Assembly (NCBI RefSeq): GCF_014649535.1
Contig: NZ_BMTF01000008.1
Span: 186,001 to 250,000, forward strand
Source: Streptomyces gelaticus
GTDB lineage: Bacteria > Actinomycetota > Actinomycetes > Streptomycetales > Streptomycetaceae
DNA: 64,000 bases
Reading direction: 5' to 3'
The notes under the pieces were generated by a model. That model did not search any database. It was not told the origin of the DNA and saw only the letters and a program-made list of their open reading frames with translations. Both the position numbers and the translations under genes were made by a program. Positions 36,705 through 44,018 of the stretch are shown one piece after another (position 1 is the stretch's first letter; each line of letters starts with the position of its first letter).

Positions 36705-37804
36705 TGGCCGACGAGCGGTACGAATGGCTTGACAAGGACGCGGCGGAGAGATTGCTCCGCGGCGAGCCGGTCGATCCCGTCGGCGGCCAGTCGTGTACGG
36801 ACGCCGAGAGGCTCGTGGCCGCTCTGGAAGCCGCCGCACGGGCCGCCCGCCCGGCCGCCGGTGAACTGCCCGGCGAGGCCGCGGCGCTGGCCGCCTTCCG
36901 CACCGCCACCCATGCGGCGCGTACGAGGACCCGGACGAACGCGCAGGTGAAGGGCGGCGCGGAGAAGGCGGGCGGGCCGGCCGGTGCCGAGCTGCCCGAA
37001 CCGGTGCGCATCGCGGCAGCCTCCGTCGGCTCCGTGTCCTCCGCGGCCTCCGGCCGTCTCCGTACCTCGCGCTGGAGCCGGCCCGTCCGCTTCGGTCTGG
37101 TCGCCTCCCTCGCGGGCTGTGCGCTCGGCGGGGTGGCCGTGGCGGCGGGGACCGGAATGCTGCCCGGCCCGTTCGGCGGGCACACCCCCCTTCCGGCGAG
37201 CTCGGTCTCGGCCGAGGCGACACCCGAGGAGCTGGATTCGGGGCTCACCGAGAAGGAGGCTCCGAAGTCGAAGCCGCCCGCCTCCCCGGAGACGGGAACC
37301 TCCGCGCCTGCCGCGGATCCCTCCGCCCCGGCCGGTGACCCGGCCCGCGGCGGATCGGGCCGGGCGAAGAAGGACGTCGGCGGCGGCGAGCGCAGGCCCG
37401 GTGGCGCCGCGACCGGCTCCGCGGGCAGGCCCGAGAACGGCGAGCAGCCCGAGAGCTCCGGGAACGACGGCTCCGGTGCGTGGTACGCCAAGGCGCTCAG
37501 GGCCTGCCGCGACTACCGCGAAGGCAGGCTGAACGACACCCAGCGGCGCAAGCTCGAAGCGCTGGCGAAGGGCGCCCACAACCTGGACCGGTTCTGCGAC
37601 CGCGTGATCGAGGCATCCGGCAAGAACCAGAACGGCCAGAACGACACGGGCGAGGACGGCGACGAGGACGAGCAGGGCGACGGGGCCTCGAACACGAACA
37701 GCGGCTCCGGCTCCGGCGCGTCCTCCTCGGCCCGGTTCGCCAACGGTGTGCGGCCGCCCTCGACCCCGGCCTCCCTGGTGCCTTCGGCCCGGACCGCAGG
37801 CTGA
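36704..37804 (+). CDS. Single-pass membrane protein coupled to the sigma factor, probable anti-sigma partner
   Basis: 366 residues. The cytoplasmic part of about 125 residues is followed by a hydrophobic segment (FGLVASLAGCALGGVAVAAG) and a long Ser/Pro/Gly/Glu-rich outer part with one compact region, WYAKALRACRDYREGRLNDT. No zinc-binding HxxxCxxC anti-sigma motif is present. The role as anti-sigma factor is inferred from the overlapping stop/start with the sigma gene and the topology. It is convergent with the L,D-transpeptidase gene. Confidence 0.82.
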   Translation: MADERYEWLDKDAAERLLRGEPVDPVGGQSCTDAERLVAALEAAARAARPAAGELPGEAAALAAFRTATHAARTRTRTNAQVKGGAEKAGGPAGAELPEPVRIAAASVGSVSSAASGRLRTSRWSRPVRFGLVASLAGCALGGVAVAAGTGMLPGPFGGHTPLPASSVSAEATPEELDSGLTEKEAPKSKPPASPETGTSAPAADPSAPAGDPARGGSGRAKKDVGGGERRPGGAATGSAGRPENGEQPESSGNDGSGAWYAKALRACRDYREGRLNDTQRRKLEALAKGAHNLDRFCDRVIEASGKNQNGQNDTGEDGDEDEQGDGASNTNSGSGSGASSSARFANGVRPPSTPASLVPSARTAG

Positions 37805-38029
37805 GCGGAGCCGTTCGCAACAGGCTTTTTTCAGCCCTCCGCCGCCAGGTGTGACGTTTTTCGGGCCCGCGGCGCAGTACTGAGTGAGCCGACTGGTCAT
37901 CGGCAGCGCACAGAGCCGGGGTTCCCCCCGTACCTACGGCTCAGCGCACATGGCGCGGGCGGGACACGTTCCCCCGGTCCCGTCCGCGCCTCTTTCTCCT
38001 TCGGCCGGCCCGGATCCGCCGGACAGCCC
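37805..38029. other. Intergenic stretch with a rightward promoter-like element and no gene
   Basis: 225 bp without a coding frame. GGTGTGAC-N15-GGCGC at 37848-37875 resembles a promoter facing right, but the next gene to the right is on the opposite strand. An identical-spacing copy faces left at 35768-35795 on the other side of the sigma operon. Confidence 0.4.
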
Positions 38030-38962
38030 TCAGCCGTAGACCACGACCTTGTCGCCGTTCTTCACCTGGGCGAAGAGCGAGGCGATCTTCCCCTCGTCCC
38101 GGACGTTGACGCAGCCGTGCGAGGCACCGCTGTAGCCGCGGGCCGCGAAGTCCGCGGAGTAGTGCACCGCCTGGCCGCCGCTGAAGAACATCGCGTACGG
38201 CATGGCCGTGTGATAGATCGTCGACACGTGGTGGCGGGACTTCCAGTGGACCGAGAAGGTGCCTTCGCGCGTCGGGGTGTACTGGGAGCCGAAGCGGACG
38301 TCCATCGATGACACGACGCGCCCGTCGATCATCCAGGCCAGCGTCCGGCTGTTCTTGCTGATGCACAGGACCCGGCCGGTCATGCAGCGCTTGTCCGGCT
38401 CGGCGACCGTCCGGGTGGTCGGCGGATTCAGCTCGGCGGCCGTCGGCTCGTGCGTCATGCCGAGCAGCTTCCGCCAGGTGAGGGTGTCCGCTTTCCCTGT
38501 GCGGGAGAGGCCGCGCTTGCCCTGGAAGGACTGGACCGCGGCGACGGTGACGGTGCCGTAGTAGCCGGTGGGGCTGCGGTCGAAGTGACCGATCTGCCGC
38601 AGCCGGGCCTGGAGTTCCCGCACCTGCTTGCCCTCGGATCCGCTCGCCATCAGAGTCCTGCCCTGCGGGTCCGGCTTCGGCGTGGGTGATGCGGTGGCCG
38701 TCGGCGACGACGCGGCGGGCGACGGTGCAGTGGGCGACGGCTGCCGGGGCGCGGGCTTGCCGTCGTCGGTGGCGGCGGCCCTCGGCGGTGCCGACGGGGC
38801 CGCCGGTGCGCCGTTGGTGGCCTGCGCCTTGCAGCCGGCCGTCGCGGCGGCGACGGTGAGCACGGTGAGCACCGCCGCGGCCCCCGCCCTGCCCCGTTTC
38901 GCGGTCCGGGCCGTGCCCCGTATCCCGGTCCGCGTCGTGCTCCTGTCGGTGCTGTCCATCAT
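38030..38962 (-). CDS. L,D-transpeptidase with peptidoglycan-binding domain
   Basis: 310 residues from the ATG at 38962 (MMDSTDRS) behind AGGGGGCC. A basic N-terminus and hydrophobic stretch end in ATAGC, a weak lipobox, so a lipoprotein is likely. After a Pro/Ser/Thr linker comes a PG-binding domain (VRELQARLRQIGHF, AVQSFQGKRGL) and then a YkuD catalytic domain with GASHGCVNVRD, where the Cys is the nucleophile. It makes 3-3 crosslinks in the cell wall or attaches proteins to it. It is the last gene before the divergent acyl-CoA mutase. Confidence 0.93.
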   Translation of the reverse strand: MMDSTDRSTTRTGIRGTARTAKRGRAGAAAVLTVLTVAAATAGCKAQATNGAPAAPSAPPRAAATDDGKPAPRQPSPTAPSPAASSPTATASPTPKPDPQGRTLMASGSEGKQVRELQARLRQIGHFDRSPTGYYGTVTVAAVQSFQGKRGLSRTGKADTLTWRKLLGMTHEPTAAELNPPTTRTVAEPDKRCMTGRVLCISKNSRTLAWMIDGRVVSSMDVRFGSQYTPTREGTFSVHWKSRHHVSTIYHTAMPYAMFFSGGQAVHYSADFAARGYSGASHGCVNVRDEGKIASLFAQVKNGDKVVVYG

Positions 38963-39059
38963 CTCGGCCCCCTGTGTGTCCGGTGTCCCCTTGGACGGAT
39001 TCCCGCTCTGCCCGGTTGCCAAAGCCCGCGCATGATGGGGAGAGCGGAAACGAGGACGT

Positions 39060-39095
39060 GGGCAGGGGCTGTGAGCAAGGTCCCAGCCCCTGCCC
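39060..39095. promoter_or_regulatory. Inverted repeat in the L,D-transpeptidase / acyl-CoA mutase gap
   Basis: Perfect 12-bp arms GGGCAGGGGCTG / CAGCCCCTGCCC with a 12-nt spacer, between divergent genes. It could form a leader hairpin in the mutase transcript or be a protein site. Confidence 0.4.
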
Positions 39096-39143
39096 CTCCA
39101 ACGGTCTCGCGCCCGCCGCTACAGTCCGTCGCGGGAACCGTGG

Positions 39144-39157
39144 TTACCGGCAAGTAG
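39144..39157. promoter_or_regulatory. Candidate TetR-type operator before the mutase gene
   Basis: TTACCGGCAAGTAG has palindromic ends (TTAC / GTAG) of the kind seen in operators of actinobacterial acyl-CoA metabolism genes; 35 bp upstream of the start. Confidence 0.3.
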
Positions 39158-39191
39158 CTTTACTGGGCAACTTCAGCGGGAGGCACAGCAG

Positions 39192-40772
39192 ATGACGCGC
39201 GAGTCGGAGTCGGGACTGCCCATCGAACCGGTCTACGGACCGGACGCACTCGACGGCTGGAACCCGGGCGAGAAGCTGGGAGAGCCGGGCGCCTACCCCT
39301 TCACGCGCGGTGTCTACCCCACGATGTACACCGGCCGTCCGTGGACGATGCGCCAGTACGCGGGCTTCGGTACGGCCACGGAATCCAACGCCCGCTACCG
39401 GCAACTGATCGCCCACGGGACGACGGGCCTGTCCGTCGCCTTCGACCTGCCCACCCAGATGGGCCACGACTCCGACGCGCCGATCGCGTCCGGCGAGGTC
39501 GGCAAGGTCGGCGTCGCGATCGACTCGATCGACGACATGCGGGTCCTGTTCGACGGGATCCCGCTGGACAAGGTCTCCACGTCCATGACGATCAACGCCC
39601 CGGCGGCGCTGCTCCTGCTGCTCTACCAACTGGTCGGCGAGGAGCAGGGGGTCCCGGCGGAGAAGCTCACCGGCACCATCCAGAACGATGTCCTCAAGGA
39701 GTACATCGCGCGCGGCACGTACATCTTCCCGCCGGGTCCCTCGCTGCGGCTGATCGCCGACATCTTCAAGTACTGCCGGACCGAGATCCCGAGGTGGAAC
39801 ACCATCTCGATCTCCGGCTACCACATGGCCGAGGCCGGGGCCTCGCCCGCGCAGGAGATCGCGTTCACCCTCGCCGACGGCATCGAGTACGTCCGTACCG
39901 CCGTCGCGGCCGGCATGGACGTCGACGACTTCGCGCCCCGGCTCTCCTTCTTCTTCGTCGCCCGTACGACGATCCTCGAAGAGGTAGCCAAGTTCCGTGC
40001 GGCCCGCCGGATCTGGGCCCGGGTGATGAAGGAGGAGTTCGGCGCCGAGAACCCCAAGTCGCTGATGCTGCGCTTCCACACCCAGACCGCGGGCGTCCAG
40101 CTCACCGCCCAGCAGCCCGAGGTCAACCTGGTGCGCGTCGCCGTGCAGGGGCTGGCCGCGGTCCTCGGCGGCACGCAGTCGCTGCACACCAACTCCTTCG
40201 ACGAGGCGATCGCCCTCCCCACCGACAAGTCCGCCCGGCTGGCCCTGCGCACCCAGCAGGTCCTGGCGTACGAGACGGACGTCACCGCGACGGTCGACCC
40301 GTTCGCCGGGTCGTACGTCGTCGAGAAGATGACCGACGACGTCGAAGCGGCCGTCCTGGAGCTGATGGCCAAGGTCGAGGACATGGGCGGCGCGGTCAGC
40401 GCGATCGAGCGCGGCTTCCAGAAGAGCGAGATCGAGCGCTCCGCGTACCGCATCGCCCTGGAGACCGACAGCGCGGAGCGCGTCGTGGTCGGCGTGAACC
40501 GCTTCCAGCTCGACGAGGAGGAGCCGTACGAGCCGCTGCGCGTCGACCCCGCGATCGAGGCCGAGCAGGCGGCCCGCCTGGCGAGGCTCCGCGCCGAACG
40601 CGACCAGGACGCGGTGGACACCGCACTGGCCCGGCTGCGGAAGGCGGCCGAGGGCACGGACAACGTCCTCTACCCGATGAAGGACGCGCTCAGGGCGCGG
40701 GCGACGGTGGGCGAGGTCTGCGACGCGCTGCGCGAGGTGTGGGGGAGGTACGTGCCGTCGGACGCGTTCTGA
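39192..40772 (+). CDS. Acyl-CoA mutase large subunit (methylmalonyl-CoA mutase family)
   Basis: 526 residues, the large-subunit length without the C-terminal B12-binding domain, so a separate small subunit is needed. TIM-barrel motifs are [54 protein letters not shown], and the substrate His segment [12 protein letters not shown]. The motif TYIFPP in place of TYIYPP suggests an isobutyryl-, ethylmalonyl- or related mutase as readily as methylmalonyl-CoA mutase; the acyl specificity is not settled by sequence alone. No small-subunit or chaperone gene is adjacent. Confidence 0.9.
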   Translation: MTRESESGLPIEPVYGPDALDGWNPGEKLGEPGAYPFTRGVYPTMYTGRPWTMRQYAGFGTATESNARYRQLIAHGTTGLSVAFDLPTQMGHDSDAPIASGEVGKVGVAIDSIDDMRVLFDGIPLDKVSTSMTINAPAALLLLLYQLVGEEQGVPAEKLTGTIQNDVLKEYIARGTYIFPPGPSLRLIADIFKYCRTEIPRWNTISISGYHMAEAGASPAQEIAFTLADGIEYVRTAVAAGMDVDDFAPRLSFFFVARTTILEEVAKFRAARRIWARVMKEEFGAENPKSLMLRFHTQTAGVQLTAQQPEVNLVRVAVQGLAAVLGGTQSLHTNSFDEAIALPTDKSARLALRTQQVLAYETDVTATVDPFAGSYVVEKMTDDVEAAVLELMAKVEDMGGAVSAIERGFQKSEIERSAYRIALETDSAERVVVGVNRFQLDEEEPYEPLRVDPAIEAEQAARLARLRAERDQDAVDTALARLRKAAEGTDNVLYPMKDALRARATVGEVCDALREVWGRYVPSDAF

Positions 40773-40859
40773 GGGGGCGGATACGCACGGGTGATCTCTC
40801 GCTGAATGTCCGCGACCGTGGATAAGCTCATGAACAGTGGTCCCCGAAAGGAGGATGCC

Positions 40860-41471
40860 GTGGCCGTAATACAGCACGAGGAGCAGGTGCACGTGCAGGA
40901 ACAGCCGGAGCTGACGCTCGGCGAGGCAGCCGACCAGCTCGCACGCTCGCTGCCTGGGCATCGCGTGGAGATTCTCCAGGGGAGGCTCACTGTGACACCA
41001 CCGGCGGACGGGACGCACGCTCTGGCGCTGTCCTGGCTCAGCGAGGAGTTCGGCGCCCGGGCCCGCAAGACAGGGCTCAGGCTCGTCCAGGGCGTCGGCC
41101 TGTGGCTGCCCACCGGCCCCGACGACTACGCGATTCCCGACCTGTCGGTCGTCGAGGCGGACTTCCGGGACCATCACGCCATGAAGAACTGCTATGCCAC
41201 GCACGTCTTCCGCATGGTCGTGGAGGTGACCTCGACCAACTGGGCGGACGACCTCGGCCCCAAGGTCGAGGACTACGCCCAGGCGGGCATCCCGGTCTAC
41301 GTCGTGGCCGACCGCAAGCACGACCAGGTGCTGCTCTGCACCGACCCCCGGGGCGGCGAGTACAAGAACAAGAAGCACCACAAGCGCGGGACCTCGTTCA
41401 CCGTGCCGGACGTGGTCGGCGTCGAGATGGAGCTCTCCGTCGACCGCCTCCTCGGCGGCGACGAGGACTGA
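40860..41471 (+). CDS. Uma2 family endonuclease-like protein (DUF820)
   Basis: 203 residues from the GTG at 40860, five bases after AAAGGAGG. The family fold of PD-(D/E)XK type is indicated by HRVEILQGRLTVTPPADGTH, AIPDLSVVEADF and VVEVTSTNWADDLGPK with the acidic and Lys residues. Uma2 proteins are abundant in actinobacteria and cyanobacteria and have no proven cellular role. An ATG upstream at 40806 is less likely. Confidence 0.9.
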   Translation: MAVIQHEEQVHVQEQPELTLGEAADQLARSLPGHRVEILQGRLTVTPPADGTHALALSWLSEEFGARARKTGLRLVQGVGLWLPTGPDDYAIPDLSVVEADFRDHHAMKNCYATHVFRMVVEVTSTNWADDLGPKVEDYAQAGIPVYVVADRKHDQVLLCTDPRGGEYKNKKHHKRGTSFTVPDVVGVEMELSVDRLLGGDED

Positions 41472-41496
41472 CCCCGCCCCTTCCCGAAACCCCCTG

Positions 41497-41530
41497 GACG
41501 GAGTGCCGCACCTGCGTGCGACACTCCGTC
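41497..41530. promoter_or_regulatory. Inverted repeat immediately upstream of the LysE gene
   Basis: Perfect 9-bp arms GACGGAGTG / CACTCCGTC separated by 16 bp, ending 2 bp before the ATG. It is close enough to mask the translation start or act as an operator. Confidence 0.4.
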
Positions 41531-41532
41531 TC

Positions 41533-42198
41533 ATGCTGGGTGTCACCGATCTTCCGACCTATCTCGCCGGCCTGGTGCTGATCGTCCTGCTGCCGGGACC
41601 GAATTCGCTGTACGTGCTCTCTGTCGCCGCCCGGCGCGGAGTGCGGACCGGGTATGTGGCGGCGGCCGGGGTGTGGACCGGGGACACCGTCCTGATGACG
41701 CTGTCCGCGCTCGGGGCCTCGTCGCTGCTGAAGACGACGCCGGTGCTCTTCGCCGTCGTCAAGTTCGCTGGTGCGGGCTATCTGACCTGGCTGGCGATCG
41801 GCATGCTGCGGGCCGCGGTGGCCATGTGGCGCGAGCGGCACCGGCGGATGGCCGAGCTGACCGAGGAGGATGCCGGGCCCGCGGTCGCGGCGGCGATGGA
41901 GCGGCCGTACCGGCGGGCGCTGGTGGTCAGCCTCTTCAACCCGAAGGCGATCCTGTTCCTGATCTCGTTCTTCGTGCAGTTCGTCGATCCCGGCTACGCC
42001 TATCCGGCGCTCTCCTTCCTGGTGTTGGGCACCCTGCTGCAGATCGCCAGCTTCCTCTACCTGTCGATGCTGATATTCGGCGGCACCCGGCTGTCCGCCG
42101 CGTTCCGCCGCCGCAAGCGGCTGTCGGCGGGGGCCACTTCGGCGGCCGGGCTGCTCTTCCTCGGCTTCGCGGCCAAGCTCTCGCTCAGCAGCGTGTGA
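41533..42198 (+). CDS. LysE family translocator
   Basis: 221 residues with about six hydrophobic segments. LysE/RhtB landmarks are LIVLLPGPNSLYVLSVAARRG near the start and LVVSLFNPKAILFLISFFVQF midway. Such proteins export amino acids such as lysine, leucine or homoserine lactones; the substrate is not known. The ATG at 41533 lacks a ribosome-binding site and may be leaderless or controlled by the inverted repeat just upstream. Confidence 0.92.
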   Translation: MLGVTDLPTYLAGLVLIVLLPGPNSLYVLSVAARRGVRTGYVAAAGVWTGDTVLMTLSALGASSLLKTTPVLFAVVKFAGAGYLTWLAIGMLRAAVAMWRERHRRMAELTEEDAGPAVAAAMERPYRRALVVSLFNPKAILFLISFFVQFVDPGYAYPALSFLVLGTLLQIASFLYLSMLIFGGTRLSAAFRRRKRLSAGATSAAGLLFLGFAAKLSLSSV

Positions 42199-42500
42199 CG
42201 CGGTGCGGGGTGCGCTGACGCGGGGAGCCGAAGTGCGCGGCACGGGGTGTGACTGACGCAGGGCTTCGTAGTGCGGTGCGGGCTGCGCCGACCCGTGCGC
42301 GTACCTGCGGGGTCGGTGCGCAGTTTCCGGTACCGACAGGGTGAGTTCATCCAGCGGCCGCTCAGGTTTCTTAGCGTGACGCGGAACCGATCACGCGCGC
42401 CGGGCATCCGCCCCTCGACGGAGCGGGGCTCCGTGCGCGCCCCGGTGACCGCACACCCGCACCCGCCCCTCCCCCCACGGGCACAGACGCTTGGAGCGCC
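42199..42500 (+). promoter_or_regulatory. Intergenic region with the promoter of the glycopolymer cluster's first unit
   Basis: 302 bp without a gene. A TAGCGT -10-like hexamer at 42372-42377 is followed by GACGCGG. The promoter of the cluster's minus-strand unit has the same hexamer followed by GAGACGG (48832-48827, reverse). No clear -35 was found. Confidence 0.4.
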
Positions 42501-44018
42501 ATGAGAGAAGCCCGCACCCGTTGGCCACGGCAGCGTGACGCGGCCCCGCCCGGGAGTGCCGCTCCGCAGCTCGCCTCCGTCACCCCGACCGACGTGGACG
42601 TGTGCCTGCGGGCCTGTGCCGCACACAGCACCAAGCTGGTGGCGGGGCTCGACCGGCGGCGTACGGCACTCGCGGAGGCGCTGCGGCACCTGCTGGCCGT
42701 GCACGCCGCGACGCAGCCCGCGGGCCCGCCGGCCGCCGGGTCCTCGATCCCGCTGATACGGCGGGCGGGCAAGGCGGGCGCGGCCTCCACGGCGGCTCTC
42801 GCCGACGAGCTGCTCGACCCGCTGCTCGCGGTCGGCAACAAGGCGCTGGACTGCGGCTACGAGGACGAGCTGAAGCTCGCGGTGCTCATCGGGGACACCG
42901 TGCTGACCCAGCGCAAGGGCTCACGGGCCGGCTGGCGGCTGCGGGCCAGGACACTGGAGGCGATGGGCGCGGAGGCCGCGGCCATCGAGGCGTACGAGCG
43001 CTACCTCTCGTACACCGAGGACGACGGCTTCGGCGTCGCGGCCAAGGTCGTCGGGCTGCGGGCGGGCGCGCGGCTCCAGGACGAGCTGCTGCGCGGCCAG
43101 GAGCGCGACTGCCCCGCCGCCGCCGAGTACGCCGCCCGCCCCGTCACCGAGACCTGGGCCGAGGGCCTGGCCCTCCAGGCGCGGGGCGACTGGGGCCGGG
43201 CGCGGCCCCGGCTGGTCGGCGCCCTGCTCGCCCAGGAGCGTGCCGGGGCCCCGGTGACGGAGATCCAGGAAGCCACCTCGCAGTACCTCGCACTGGCCAT
43301 GGAGGCGGCCGGAACGGACCCCGGCGCCGTGGCCGGGCTCACCGGGATCGTCGGCCTCTACGCCGAACAGCGCAGGAGCCGGATGCGCGGCCCGGTCGAG
43401 GACCCCACCTTCGGTGGCGTCGAGTGGACCACGGTCGGCGAGTTCCGCAACCGGATCGCCGGCAGGTCGATCTGCCTCATCGCCAACTCCCGGCGGGTCG
43501 GCGGCAGTTCGATGGGCACCGAGATCGACGGCTACGACCTGATCGTCCGCTTCAACTCGTACCGGATCGACCCGGCGGCGACCGGACGGCGCACCGACAT
43601 CCACGCCACCATCCACAAGCACGGATTCAACTGGGACCAGAAGGTGCACACCCGGCTGGTCTTCGGCGGGATCTCCGGCGACTGGAAGCACTCCCTGCGC
43701 AACCGCCTCGTCCCCGGCGCCCAGCAGTACTTGGGCGACGAGTCGCTGCGCTGGCCGCTGCGCGACATCGGGCGCGTCGGCGCCGACGCCTGGCCGGCCA
43801 TCCCCACCACCGGCTTCAACATGCTGTGGCTCCTGGACCACCTGGACGTCAGCAGCCGGATCGACCTCATCGGCTTCGACTTCTACGAGAGCGGCGCCTA
43901 CCGCGTGCCCGGCGCGATGCGGATGCCCATCACCTCCGTGCACGAGTACACCAGTGAAAAGGCGTGGGTGATGGAACGCGCCCAGAGCGTCACCGACATG
44001 AGGATCCGACTGCGATGA
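42501..44018 (+). CDS. Glycosyltransferase family 29 (sialyltransferase-type) protein
   Basis: 505 residues, ATG at 42501 behind TTGGAGC. The N-terminal 310 residues are helical and Ala-rich without clear homology. The C-terminal domain shows the sialyltransferase L-motif pattern: ICLIANSRRVGGSSMG, then TEIDGYDLIVRFNSYRI, at about 321-355. An S-motif-like TTGFNMLWLLDHLD lies near 433 and the VS-like HEYTSEKAW near 480. GT29 enzymes transfer sialic acids or Kdn from CMP-sugars. It opens the cluster and overlaps the next gene by ATGA. No membrane segment is seen, so it probably acts in the cytoplasm. Confidence 0.88.
   Translation: MREARTRWPRQRDAAPPGSAAPQLASVTPTDVDVCLRACAAHSTKLVAGLDRRRTALAEALRHLLAVHAATQPAGPPAAGSSIPLIRRAGKAGAASTAALADELLDPLLAVGNKALDCGYEDELKLAVLIGDTVLTQRKGSRAGWRLRARTLEAMGAEAAAIEAYERYLSYTEDDGFGVAAKVVGLRAGARLQDELLRGQERDCPAAAEYAARPVTETWAEGLALQARGDWGRARPRLVGALLAQERAGAPVTEIQEATSQYLALAMEAAGTDPGAVAGLTGIVGLYAEQRRSRMRGPVEDPTFGGVEWTTVGEFRNRIAGRSICLIANSRRVGGSSMGTEIDGYDLIVRFNSYRIDPAATGRRTDIHATIHKHGFNWDQKVHTRLVFGGISGDWKHSLRNRLVPGAQQYLGDESLRWPLRDIGRVGADAWPAIPTTGFNMLWLLDHLDVSSRIDLIGFDFYESGAYRVPGAMRMPITSVHEYTSEKAWVMERAQSVTDMRIRLR

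Noticed and set aside
34254-37223. Minus-strand open frame of about 990 codons
   Set aside because: Antisense to the DUF4328, hypothetical, sigma factor and membrane protein genes, which have proper domains and ribosome-binding sites. No recognisable domain in the antisense product.
39144-41546. Minus-strand open frame of about 800 codons
   Set aside because: Antisense shadow of the acyl-CoA mutase and Uma2 genes.
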